This document shows, in pieces, positions 8,714 to 17,295 of a stretch of 64,000 nucleotides of DNA. Within the stretch, counting starts at the first letter, position 1. Each line of letters starts with the position of its first letter. Source of the stretch: an uncultured Flavobacteriales bacterium (GTDB lineage: Bacteria > Bacteroidota > Bacteroidia > Flavobacteriales_D > Parvicellaceae); NCBI GenBank assembly GCA_943788755.1, contig CALSRM010000003.1, positions 496,001 to 560,000 of the forward strand, read 5' to 3'. The notes beneath the pieces were generated by a model that saw only the letters and a program-made list of their open reading frames with translations, was not told the DNA's origin and ran no database searches. Made by a program: the position numbers and the translations under genes.

Positions 8714-9145
8714 TTATCTACAGGCTATTTTATCTACTCTTGTTTGGTGTCTCCCGCCTTCAAATTCCGTAGTGAAAAAAGCTTCTACTATTTTCAAAGC
8801 ACTTTCCTCACTAACAAAACGAGCAGGAATTGAAACAATGTTCGCATTGTTGTGCAACCTGCCAAGTTCGGCAATTTCTGCATTCCAACTTAAGGCAGCT
8901 CTAATACCAGAGTGTTTGTTTGCTGCCATACTTATTCCATTACCACTTCCACAAATTAATACACCATATTTATTTGTACCTTCTTCAATACTTTCACATA
9001 CTGGGTGCGCATAATCTGGATAGTCTATACTCTCTGTTGAATAACATCCAAAATCCTCTACTTTATTCCCTTTTTCCTTTAAAAAAGCTATTATTGCTTT
9101 TTTTAATTCGTAACCTGCATGATCAGCACCAATTGCTATATTCAT
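8714..9145 (-). CDS. rpiB: Ribose-5-phosphate isomerase B
   Basis: The 143-residue LacA/RpiB-family enzyme interconverts ribose-5-phosphate and ribulose-5-phosphate in the non-oxidative pentose phosphate pathway. Signatures are the N-terminal IGADHAGYELKK, DYPDYAHPV, the active-site Cys in LICGSGNGISMAANK, and GRLHNNANI with the proton-relay His. Length is typical. It is the first gene of the rpiB-M28-idi run, and its promoter must lie in the AT-rich spacer 9146-9494. Confidence 0.96.
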   Translation of the reverse strand: MNIAIGADHAGYELKKAIIAFLKEKGNKVEDFGCYSTESIDYPDYAHPVCESIEEGTNKYGVLICGSGNGISMAANKHSGIRAALSWNAEIAELGRLHNNANIVSIPARFVSEESALKIVEAFFTTEFEGGRHQTRVDKIACR

Positions 9146-9494
9146 AATACTATGTTTAGTTTATCTTTACCTTGGATTCAAACCGTTAATAACTTGTTAA
9201 TAACCTGTTAGTTACTATATATAAACTTTATTAGTATTAAAAAAATTAATTATTCATTGATATTAGTTTTATATAAACCTAATAAGTTAACATTAATTTT
9301 ATAGTTATTAATTAACAAGTTTTGCGCAGTTATCAATACAAAAATGGTATAAAAGTTTTAACTAATTACTTATATAATAACTATTTTTCATTTTGTTTAT
9401 AACATATTAATTACCTTTATAACAAAGATATTTATATAATAAACCGTGTTAATTAAGTGTTATTAACTATTGATAAAATATAAAACCTAATTTT
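9146..9494. other. AT-rich intergenic region with iteron-like 11-bp repeats
   Basis: This is 349 bp with no convincing ORF, between rpiB and the MORN gene, which are divergent. GTTAATAAC occurs at 9185-9193 and 9196-9204, with a variant GTTAGTTAC at 9207-9215, an exact 11-bp spacing. Several TTAATTAA and GTTATTAA inverted or variant copies follow up to 9470. Base composition is clearly more AT-rich than the rest of the window. It must hold the two divergent promoters; a protein-binding array is possible. Confidence 0.5.
9185..9215. repeat. Three tandem GTTAATAAC-type units at 11-bp spacing
   Basis: Two identical 9-mers and one with a changed centre follow each other with 2-bp spacers, so one face of the helix is repeated about every turn. 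Confidence 0.55.
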
Positions 9495-11087
9495 TTGAAT
9501 ACAAATTACACACAATATAAACAGTCTAATAATAATAGTAAAATATTTAAGTTTAAACTCTTTTATTTATTTATAATATATATTGTTCGTTTCTTTTTTT
9601 TTAGCGGCTCTATAATTCTTGCTCAAGAAACATATGTTGATCCAAACGGATATAACACTTTTTATTTTCAAAATGGAAATGTTAGCAGTGAAGGAATTTT
9701 AAAAGATGGAAAGCCTATAGGTTATTGGAAAACCTATTATGATAATGGGCAAATAAAATCTGAAGGTAATCGTAAGAATTTTTTATTAGATAGTATTTGG
9801 AAGTTTTATAGTAATAAAGGCGCTCTTTTGGATGAAATAAATTATAAGGAAAATAAAAAAGAAGGAGTGTCAAAATTATTTGATAAGTATGGATGTATAA
9901 AAAGTGCATCAAATTATAGTAAAAATGTAAAATCAGGGAAAGAAAATATTTTTTATTCTTCTGGAAGAATAAAAAATATTAATACTTATAACCAGGATAA
10001 AAAACATGGTTATTGTTATGAATTAGACAGTATAGGTAGAGTTATAACGATAAGTGAATATAACAGTGGGTTTTTAAGAAGTGAGGAACAAATAAATAGA
10101 TTTGATGAAGAAGAAAAAAAACAGGGTATATGGAAAGAATTTTATGAAAACGGAAAGGTAAAATGGGAAGGCGATTTTAAACATGGTGTATTAGATGGAA
10201 TAGTAAGAGAATATAATAAGAAAGGAGGCTTAAAAACAATGAATATGTTTGTTGATGGTGCATTAAATGAAGATGCTAAAGAAGTTGAATTTTTTGAATT
10301 AAGTAAGGAAATTAGACCAAACGGTTCTTACTTAATTGGAGGTTATGCCGATGAAATGAAGCAAGGTATATTTAGAGAATATGATTCTATAGATGTATTG
10401 ATTAATTCTTATCAATATAGGAATAATATTAAAATAGCTGAGGGTATACTGGATTCTACAGGTTTAGAGCATGGAGAATGGAAATATTTATATACCGACG
10501 GTTCGATTAAAGCAATTGGTAAATTTAATCATGGAAAACGAGAGGATTTATGGGTATATTATTTTAAAGGTGGAGAGATTGAGCAAAAAGGATTGTATAT
10601 TAATGGATTACCGCATGGAGAATGGAAATGGTGGTATACGAATAAACAATTACGTAGAAAGGAATTATTTCGACACGGAAAAGAGGATGGAGAATCTATT
10701 GAATACGACACTATTGGAAATTTAATAACAAAAGGAGAATTTATAGATGGTATTCGTGAAGGTGTTTGGTTTTACAATATTAATGATCACAAGGAAGAAG
10801 GAAATTTTAGAGATGGTTTAAAGCATGGAATTTGGATATATACCTATAATGATGGACAGATTAATTTTAAAGGAGAATATATTAATGGACTTCCAATAGA
10901 TAAACATAGATTCTATTATCCTAATGGTCAGTTAAAGTGGGAGGGTAAATATGATAATGGAGAAAAAGAAGGTGAATGGACAAAATTTAATAAAGAAGGA
11001 GTTATTATTCTTGCAATACACTATAAAAGGGGTATAGAATATAAAGTGGACGGCTACAAAATAAAACCAGCATTTGAAACTCAATAA
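9495..11087 (+). CDS. Secreted MORN-repeat (YwqK-like) protein
   Basis: The 530-residue protein has an unusually long basic N-terminus, then a hydrophobic signal segment (about 22-44, ending ILAQ). From about residue 50 to 510 it is a run of MORN-variant repeats of roughly 23 residues (GYWKTYYDNGQIKSEG, GEWKYLYTDGSIKAIG, GEWKWWYTNKQLRRKE, HRFYYPNGQLKWEG). This family is often annotated as YwqK antitoxin-like in Bacteroidota, but no toxin partner is visible. The only plausible start in frame is TTG at 9495, since no ATG precedes the signal segment. Codons are strongly A/T-biased, as in the following kinase genes. Confidence 0.8.
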   Translation: MNTNYTQYKQSNNNSKIFKFKLFYLFIIYIVRFFFFSGSIILAQETYVDPNGYNTFYFQNGNVSSEGILKDGKPIGYWKTYYDNGQIKSEGNRKNFLLDSIWKFYSNKGALLDEINYKENKKEGVSKLFDKYGCIKSASNYSKNVKSGKENIFYSSGRIKNINTYNQDKKHGYCYELDSIGRVITISEYNSGFLRSEEQINRFDEEEKKQGIWKEFYENGKVKWEGDFKHGVLDGIVREYNKKGGLKTMNMFVDGALNEDAKEVEFFELSKEIRPNGSYLIGGYADEMKQGIFREYDSIDVLINSYQYRNNIKIAEGILDSTGLEHGEWKYLYTDGSIKAIGKFNHGKREDLWVYYFKGGEIEQKGLYINGLPHGEWKWWYTNKQLRRKELFRHGKEDGESIEYDTIGNLITKGEFIDGIREGVWFYNINDHKEEGNFRDGLKHGIWIYTYNDGQINFKGEYINGLPIDKHRFYYPNGQLKWEGKYDNGEKEGEWTKFNKEGVIILAIHYKRGIEYKVDGYKIKPAFETQ

Positions 11088-11218
11088 TAAATGAATATTA
11101 GAAAATATTTTTTGGTTCGTATAGAGATTCGGCTGTATTATTAAAAAAGGATTATTTATTAATAGTAACAGAAAAGGATTCAGTAGATATAAGAGTAAAA
11201 CTAACTAAAAAGGCTATT

Positions 11219-12982
11219 ATGTTAATTGATAAAGAGTTTATAAACTGTATAATAAATAGTTCGTTAGATATTATTATAGCATCTGATATCAATAATAAAA
11301 TAACCCATGTAAGTCATTCAGCATCTTCTCAATTTGGATACTCAAAAGAAGAATTTAAACAAATCAGTCCGATAGATTTATTTAAGGATAAAACAGAATA
11401 CGAATATATAGAAAAGCATATAAAAGAAAAAGGATACTTTATTGGTAAAATCACAAATAAAAAGAAAAATGGTAAGTTATTTAACACCCACTTGTCTGCA
11501 TCTCCTATAACTGATAATAAAGGAAATTATATGGGATTAATGGGTGTTTCTAGGGATATTAAAGAAGTAAAAAAAATAGAATATGAAATAATTAATAGTG
11601 AAAAAAAATATAGAGAATTATTCGAAAACTTTTCGGATGCAGTAATAATTGTTGATGAAAATAATATAACGATTGATATTAATGAGGCGGGTAAAAATTT
11701 ATTTGAAGTGGAAGATAATGCAGCGTATAATTTTTATTCTTTTGTTTCAGATAAAGATAAAAGTATTGTTTCAGAGAAAGCCAAAGAACTCAGAAAAGAA
11801 GGAATGGTAAGAAACTTTGAAATTGAAATTATTGCGGCAAAAGGGACAAGAAAAAATATAGAAATATCCAGCAGTGCTTTTTATGAGGATGGTATATTTA
11901 AAGGATCTAGAGACGTAATTAGAGACATTTCGGAAAAGAAAAAAAGAGAAGCATTATTAATTAAGCAGTCGTCTACTATACAATCCATTTTTGAAAATAC
12001 GAGTAATGTTCTTATTTGGACATTAGACAGTAAATTTAATGTTTCATCCTTGAATAGCGAATTTAGTAGAATGTTTAAGGATAGAATAGGTGATTTAATA
12101 CAAGTTGGAGATAATTTTTTTAGTAAGATATCGAACAACCTAAAGCCTTATAAACCGCATTTAATAAACGAGATGGAAGTTTTATATACTAAGGCTCAAG
12201 CAGGAATTTCTCAAAATTTTGAATCTATTATTTATAGTTCAGAAGGTAAGCAAATGATTTATGCAACATTTCTTAGTCCGATTAAAATAAAAGGAAAAAA
12301 GAAATTTGACCTAGCTTGTTTGGCGGTGGATTTAACACATAAAAAAGAAACAGAACTAAAACTAAGAAAACTTTTAAACGAAAAAGAAGTTCTATTAAAA
12401 GAAGTACACCACCGTGTTAAAAACAATCTTCAGGTAATATCTAGCATTCTTAATCTTCAATCATCTTATGTTAAAGATCAAATGACATTAGATATATTAA
12501 GAGAAAGTCAAAACAGGATAAAAACTATGTCTTTTGTTCATGAAAGCTTATATAGATCGGATGATTTTTCTTATGTTAATTTTTCTAACTACATAAATAG
12601 TTTATCTTCAAACCTGGTTCAAACCTATATTATCAAACATGCTAATATTAATTTAGAATTAGACTTAGGAGATGTTAATCTAAGTTTAGACCAGGCAATT
12701 CCTTGTGGTTTAATAATTAACGAACTAGTATCTAATTCGATTAAGTACGCATTCCCTTTGAATAGAAAAGGAAAAATACGGATTGAACTAACAAAGAAAA
12801 TGAATAAAATGTATTTAAAGGTGGAGGATAATGGAATAGGATTACCGGATAATTTAGATGTAGAAAATACAGATACCTTAGGCCTTCAGTTAGTATATAT
12901 ACTTATTAGTCAGTTAGATGGAGATATTAAGGTGATTAACAAGAAAGGAACAAGATTTTTATTTAACTTTACAGTTCAATAA
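11219..12982 (+). CDS. PAS-domain sensor histidine kinase (HisKA_2 family)
   Basis: The 587-residue kinase has no membrane segment and is therefore cytoplasmic. It has three PAS modules (about 5-120, 128-240 and 250-375). HisKA_2 dimerisation/phosphotransfer follows at about 385-465 with EVHHRVKNNLQVISSILNLQ, the phospho-acceptor being most likely His398. The HATPase domain is at about 480-586 (N box INELVSNSIKYAF, G1 box VEDNGIGLP). It autophosphorylates and should pass the phosphate to the LytTR regulator 28 bp downstream. The frame is open back to 11102 without an ATG, and a T6 run at 11108-11113 separates it from an upstream ATG at 11091. Confidence 0.93.
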   Translation: MLIDKEFINCIINSSLDIIIASDINNKITHVSHSASSQFGYSKEEFKQISPIDLFKDKTEYEYIEKHIKEKGYFIGKITNKKKNGKLFNTHLSASPITDNKGNYMGLMGVSRDIKEVKKIEYEIINSEKKYRELFENFSDAVIIVDENNITIDINEAGKNLFEVEDNAAYNFYSFVSDKDKSIVSEKAKELRKEGMVRNFEIEIIAAKGTRKNIEISSSAFYEDGIFKGSRDVIRDISEKKKREALLIKQSSTIQSIFENTSNVLIWTLDSKFNVSSLNSEFSRMFKDRIGDLIQVGDNFFSKISNNLKPYKPHLINEMEVLYTKAQAGISQNFESIIYSSEGKQMIYATFLSPIKIKGKKKFDLACLAVDLTHKKETELKLRKLLNEKEVLLKEVHHRVKNNLQVISSILNLQSSYVKDQMTLDILRESQNRIKTMSFVHESLYRSDDFSYVNFSNYINSLSSNLVQTYIIKHANINLELDLGDVNLSLDQAIPCGLIINELVSNSIKYAFPLNRKGKIRIELTKKMNKMYLKVEDNGIGLPDNLDVENTDTLGLQLVYILISQLDGDIKVINKKGTRFLFNFTVQ

Positions 12983-13010
12983 TAATTTAATAGATATTCA
13001 AGATTCTTTT

Positions 13011-13763
13011 ATGGGTAAAATAAGTGTATTAGTCGTTGAAGATGAAAGTATAGTTTCAAAAGACATTCAGTACAGTTTAAAAAAACTAGGTTACAATGTT
13101 TTAGGTGTTGCATCTACCGGACAAAAAGCCATTGAACTTTGTAGTGAAAAACTACCAGACGTTATACTAATGGATATTATGCTCAAGGGAGATATAAATG
13201 GTATTGAAGCTTCTACTAGGATTAAAGAGGCTTATAATATTCCTGTTATCTTTTTAACAGCTTATGCAGATGAAAACACACTATCCAAAGCAAAAGTTAC
13301 TGAACCATATGCTTATATAATTAAACCATTTAAAGAAATTGACCTGCACACTTCTATTGAAATGGCTTTTTATAAACACAGTAAAGAATTAGAAGTACTT
13401 AAAGAGCGAGATATGCTCTATAATATTATAGAAAATAAAGAAAACAAAAAATTTATCTTTGTTAAGAGTAAATCTAGATTAATTAAACTTAACACCAATG
13501 ATATCTTTTTTATTGAAGCGCTTAAAGACTATGTAGTAATTAATACATTAAACAAAAGGTATACGGTTCATTCAACAATGAAAGATATTGAGCGTAAAAT
13601 GCCACAAGACTTCTTTTTAAGGGTGCATAGGTCTTATATTGTGAGGTTGGATAAAATAGCGCAAATAGAACAACCAAACATTATTTTAGAGGATAGCAAT
13701 AAAATTATTCCAATAGGAGGTTCTTATAAGGAAGAGCTGATAAAAAGAATTAATTTAATATAA
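13011..13763 (+). CDS. LytTR-type response regulator
   Basis: The 250-residue protein has a receiver domain (about 3-120) with the acidic pocket Glu10/Asp11, phospho-acceptor Asp55 in VILMDIMLKGD, Thr in FLTAYAD, and Lys in IIKPF. A LytTR DNA-binding domain is at about 150-248 (FIEALKDYVVINT, MPQDFFLRVHRSYIV, IPIGGSYKEEL). It is the cognate output of the PAS/HisKA_2 kinase 28 bp upstream, a very common Bacteroidota pairing. Target genes are not evident; the MORN and downstream secreted proteins are candidates by position only. Confidence 0.94.
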   Translation: MGKISVLVVEDESIVSKDIQYSLKKLGYNVLGVASTGQKAIELCSEKLPDVILMDIMLKGDINGIEASTRIKEAYNIPVIFLTAYADENTLSKAKVTEPYAYIIKPFKEIDLHTSIEMAFYKHSKELEVLKERDMLYNIIENKENKKFIFVKSKSRLIKLNTNDIFFIEALKDYVVINTLNKRYTVHSTMKDIERKMPQDFFLRVHRSYIVRLDKIAQIEQPNIILEDSNKIIPIGGSYKEELIKRINLI

Positions 13764-13777
13764 ACTTATACGGAAAA

Positions 13778-14713
13778 ATGTATAATTCTAAAAAACGACT
13801 AAAGGCTAAAAACGCTCTTTTAAAAAGTGTTTTTAGCCTTTTTTTGTTTCTCTATTGGGTATCTTCATATACCCAAACTTGGGAGTATACTATTTCTAAA
13901 GACTTTGAGTTCTCAATTCAAGACATGTGGGGAGAAAGTGGATTATATGAAGCTAAGTTTGTTATATCTAACCAAAAAACAGCCTTTGTTAAAACAATTG
14001 AGATAGATGATAACAATATTGGAAAGTTGGTTTTCCCAGATGAGTTTAGTCACACTAGAGGAAATTTTAATAAAGATACCATCACGCTGTTTAACTGGTA
14101 TATTGAAGTAAAAAATCAAAAAGTAGCTTCTGGAAAAGTAATTTACAATCCTAGTCCGAATGAACTACTTCAATTATTTAAATATGATTTTTTTGATTTT
14201 AAAAAGAAGGAAGTAGTTTGGGGAGATGTTATTGATGGTTTTCGATGGAGTGATAAAAAAGGAGATAACATACTTTTTAGGTCGGTTGTATGCGACATAA
14301 AAACGAATAGCAACCACTTATATATATACCATTTTTTAAAAGAGGATAAGGAGTTTAAACAAGTTAGAAAACTTACGGATTATGTGAAAAACTGTGATTT
14401 AGACATGTTTTCAAGTCATAATATAGAGTCTATAGAGCTTACAGACATTGACAAAGATACCATAGGGGAAGTATCTTTTAGTTACACCAATGATTGCAGT
14501 TGTTTGGAAGATAGTTTAGCAATATCGACCAAGCTGATGTTGATTACAAAAGGAGAAAAATATGCTATTAGAGGGATAATATATTCAAAAAAAAAGGATA
14601 CGTTTTCAGAGTATGAGTTAGGGGGAAACCTCAAAAAAAATGATTTGTACAGAAGGTTTTTAATTAAAAAATGGAAAAAACTAACAAGTGAAGAAGAAAA
14701 CAGATATAATTAA
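13778..14713 (+). CDS. Secreted protein of unknown function; start overlaps a terminator hairpin
   Basis: The 311-residue protein has a signal peptide (basic KKRLKAKNALLK, hydrophobic FSLFLFLYW, cleavage near SSYTQT). The mature part is beta-rich with no family I recognise; it includes a DLDMFSSHNIESIELTDIDKD segment reminiscent of proteins that compare a measured and a stored state. ATG 13778 is 14 bp after the response-regulator stop. The first 70 nt coding for the signal peptide form a complete intrinsic terminator, so the gene may be expressed only by read-through, or the true start may be elsewhere (a TTG lies within the hydrophobic part). Confidence 0.65.
   Translation: MYNSKKRLKAKNALLKSVFSLFLFLYWVSSYTQTWEYTISKDFEFSIQDMWGESGLYEAKFVISNQKTAFVKTIEIDDNNIGKLVFPDEFSHTRGNFNKDTITLFNWYIEVKNQKVASGKVIYNPSPNELLQLFKYDFFDFKKKEVVWGDVIDGFRWSDKKGDNILFRSVVCDIKTNSNHLYIYHFLKEDKEFKQVRKLTDYVKNCDLDMFSSHNIESIELTDIDKDTIGEVSFSYTNDCSCLEDSLAISTKLMLITKGEKYAIRGIIYSKKKDTFSEYELGGNLKKNDLYRRFLIKKWKKLTSEEENRYN
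13801..13847 (+). terminator. Intrinsic terminator hairpin inside a signal-peptide coding region
   Basis: A 15-bp stem (AAAGGCTAAAAACGC with GTGTTTTTAGCCTTT, one G-U pair) is followed by a T run. It lies 37 bp after the response-regulator stop, where a terminator of the two-component operon would be expected, but it overlaps the start of the next ORF. Confidence 0.75.
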
Positions 14714-14860
14714 AAAATAAGCTAACAGTTCCGTGAAAGAGAACAGACATTCTAGATGAAGAAATTATTAACTTGTTGTCAATAAAAAGTAATGCCGTAG
14801 AGGAAAAAAGGGGTAACAAAAACGACCAGCTCCTTCCCGAAAAAACCTCCTTTAAGAAAA

Positions 14861-16195
14861 TTAAAGCATTCCTCTTGATTTCAATTCTAGGTATTTGTTG
14901 ATTGTATCTACGGATAGATTTTCCGGTTTTGTTAACACGCTTTGTATCCCATATTTTCTAAGCTCAAAGGCTATTAACTCCTTTTCTAAAGCAAATTTAC
15001 CAGCCAAAGTTTTCACGTAAATATCCTTAACACGATTGCCTTCCATTTTTGACACCTTCTTTAACTCAGAATTTTCAAAAAACACAACCACTAATAAATG
15101 TTGTTGATTAATTCTTCTTAATAAAGGAAGGTTTCTTTTTAAAGCATACATGCTTTCAAAGTTGGTAAACAACAAGATCATGCTGCGTCCTTTAACGGTG
15201 TTTCTAAGCCCAAAATATAACCGCTCATAGTCTGACTCCATGAAGTATGTTTTTTGCTTATACAGAACATCTATTATTCTTCTTAGCTGCGTTGTGGTGT
15301 TTTCTGCAGGCAATCGAGAACCAAGCTTATCAGAAAAAGTTACCACACCCACCTTATCGTTTGTACGTAATATTATATTTGAAAGAGACAAGGCACAATT
15401 AATTGAGTGATCTAACAAGGTTAAATTATCAAATGGCATTCGCATTGACCGGCTTTTGTCAATTACACAATATACTTGCTGAGAGCGTTCGTCTTGATAT
15501 TGGTTTACCATTAATTCCCCCTTCCTGCTTGTAGCCTTCCAGTTAACTGCTCTAATATCATCACCTCGAACATACGTTTTTATTTGTTCAAATTCGTTGT
15601 TGTTTCCAATTCTTCTAATCTTTTTAATCCCTTGGAAAATTGCCGTTTTAGAAAACACTTGTAGCTCATATTTCTTCATTTGCAATATAGAAGGGTAAAC
15701 GGCAACCTCTTGTTTTGCTTTTATTGTAATTCTTCTTTCAACAACCCTCAAAATAGTGGATACATAGATGTTTATGTCCTGAAACAAATAAACACCCCTT
15801 TTATTGGGTCGAATTAAGTAAACAATCTCTTTGGATTCTCCGGGGCCTAAAAACAGCCATTCCTCAAAATCCCTAACTTGCAATTGGTAAGGCAACTCGT
15901 CTATTATCCTCAAACTAACAGGTATTTTATAAGTGCTACTTACTTTTATTCGAACAGTATTTTTATCCCCTAAAGAAAGCTGTTTGTTCACAACCCTGAT
16001 CGCCTTAACCCTTGACTTACTAAAAAATAGAATAAACAAATCTAGCATTGTAATAGCCATTAACACAATAAAAGCAACTTGTGCAATTGGATACATAAAA
16101 GGCACGCCAAAACCCACACAAAATAATAGAACCAAAACCACCCAATAAAGGAAGAAGCTGTTACGTAAATATAGCTGTTTAAAAAAAGTGGTCAT
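14861..16195 (-). CDS. DUF58-family protein of the MoxR cluster
   Basis: The 444-residue protein has two N-terminal membrane segments (about 14-60) and an extracytoplasmic or cytoplasmic beta domain at about 65-190. The DUF58 signature at about 195-235 includes RRIGNNNEFEQIKTYVRGD, then R(A)VNWKATSRKGELMVNQY. A vWA-like fold with a MIDAS-type D-x-S-x-S (Asp246, Ser248, Ser250) follows. DUF58 proteins are encoded next to MoxR AAA+ ATPases and are thought to be their vWA-like partners. It is the last gene of the five-gene minus-strand cluster, 7 bp after moxR. Confidence 0.9.
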   Translation of the reverse strand: MTTFFKQLYLRNSFFLYWVVLVLLFCVGFGVPFMYPIAQVAFIVLMAITMLDLFILFFSKSRVKAIRVVNKQLSLGDKNTVRIKVSSTYKIPVSLRIIDELPYQLQVRDFEEWLFLGPGESKEIVYLIRPNKRGVYLFQDINIYVSTILRVVERRITIKAKQEVAVYPSILQMKKYELQVFSKTAIFQGIKKIRRIGNNNEFEQIKTYVRGDDIRAVNWKATSRKGELMVNQYQDERSQQVYCVIDKSRSMRMPFDNLTLLDHSINCALSLSNIILRTNDKVGVVTFSDKLGSRLPAENTTTQLRRIIDVLYKQKTYFMESDYERLYFGLRNTVKGRSMILLFTNFESMYALKRNLPLLRRINQQHLLVVVFFENSELKKVSKMEGNRVKDIYVKTLAGKFALEKELIAFELRKYGIQSVLTKPENLSVDTINKYLELKSRGML

Positions 16196-16202
16196 GTTTG
16201 TG

Positions 16203-17285
16203 CTATCTAGGGACCTCTACCTTTTGAATTATTTCTTGAATAATTATTGAAGCGTCCATTCCCTCCATTTCAGCTTCAGGGGTTAAAATAATTCTATGGT
16301 TTAATACATGAAAAGCAACATACTGTACGTCATCTGGAATAACAAAGTCCCTTCCCCTCATAGCGGCTACAGCTTTTGAAGTTTTCATCATAGAGAGGGA
16401 GGCGCGCGGAGAACCACCTAAGTAGAGTTTACCATGATACCTTGTTTCATGGGTAATGTTTGCAATATATGTTACTATAGAGTCGTCCAATGTAACCTGC
16501 TCTATGGAGTTTTGTATCGCCTTCAGCTCGCTTTTTGAAAACAAGCTTTGAACGTTTTCTAAATCTATGTCGTGTTTGTTTCTGAATCGAATTAATATTT
16601 CTTTTTCCTCTTGAAGGGTTGGATAATGTAAGTTAACTTTAAAAATAAAACGATCTAACTGAGCCTCAGGAAGCCTGTACGTCCCTTCTTGTTCAATTGG
16701 GTTTTGTGTTGCGATTACTAAAAAGGGAAAATCAAGATCATATTGTACACCATCATAAGTAATTTGCCTTTCTTCCATTACCTCGAATAATGCTGCTTGA
16801 GTTTTTGCAGGAGCTCTATTAATTTCGTCTATAAGAACGATATTCGTAAAGACAGGCCCCTTTTTAAATATAAACTCACCGGACTTTAAATTGTATACCG
16901 ACGTTCCGATGATGTCAGAAGGCATTAAATCTGGAGTAAACTGGATTCTAGAAAACTCAACCGATAGTGTTTTAGACAATACCTTCGCGGTTAACGTTTT
17001 TGCAACACCAGGAACACCCTCTAGTAAGACATGTCCTCCGCAAAACAAGCCAATCAACAACAAATCAACCATCTCATGTTGCCCAATAAGATACTTTCCA
17101 ATTTCTATTCTAGCTGCTCCAACCTTGGAGTTTAATAAGGATAGATCTACTCTTGGTGCGCCAAACTTACTTGAACCAACAGGAGGACTAGAGCTTAAGG
17201 GAGCTTCAGACTCACTTAAAGCCTTTTTTATCGGATCTTCGAATGCGTTTTCGTCTTTTTCAGGTTTGTTATTATTATCTTCCAT
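16203..17285 (-). CDS. MoxR-family AAA+ ATPase
   Basis: The 360-residue cytoplasmic chaperone-like ATPase begins with a charged, low-complexity 45-residue N-terminus. The Walker A motif GVPGVAKT is at 90-97 and the Walker B LIDEIN has Asp153/Glu154. These are followed by sensor 1 IATQNP, the MoxR-specific GTYRLPEAQLDRFIFK segment with the Arg finger, and a C-terminal lid with GGSPRASLSMMKTSKA. MoxR ATPases work with vWA or DUF58 partners to remodel or activate protein complexes, often at the envelope. It lies between the DUF4350 gene (10 bp) and the DUF58 gene (7 bp). Confidence 0.95.
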   Translation of the reverse strand: MEDNNNKPEKDENAFEDPIKKALSESEAPLSSSPPVGSSKFGAPRVDLSLLNSKVGAARIEIGKYLIGQHEMVDLLLIGLFCGGHVLLEGVPGVAKTLTAKVLSKTLSVEFSRIQFTPDLMPSDIIGTSVYNLKSGEFIFKKGPVFTNIVLIDEINRAPAKTQAALFEVMEERQITYDGVQYDLDFPFLVIATQNPIEQEGTYRLPEAQLDRFIFKVNLHYPTLQEEKEILIRFRNKHDIDLENVQSLFSKSELKAIQNSIEQVTLDDSIVTYIANITHETRYHGKLYLGGSPRASLSMMKTSKAVAAMRGRDFVIPDDVQYVAFHVLNHRIILTPEAEMEGMDASIIIQEIIQKVEVPR

Positions 17286-17295
17286 AATTATTTAT

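Noticed and set aside
9146-9494. Chromosomal replication origin
   Set aside because: AT-rich with short repeats, but no canonical DnaA boxes (TTATNCACA) were seen and no dnaA, dnaN or parAB genes are near.
9495-11087. YwqK-type toxin-antitoxin module
   Set aside because: The MORN protein resembles proteins annotated as YwqK antitoxins, but it has an export signal and no toxin gene lies beside it.
14714-14860. Possible small gene (nine-codon ORF) between the secreted protein and the DUF58 gene
   Set aside because: Too short, with no conserved features; no RNA fold recognised.
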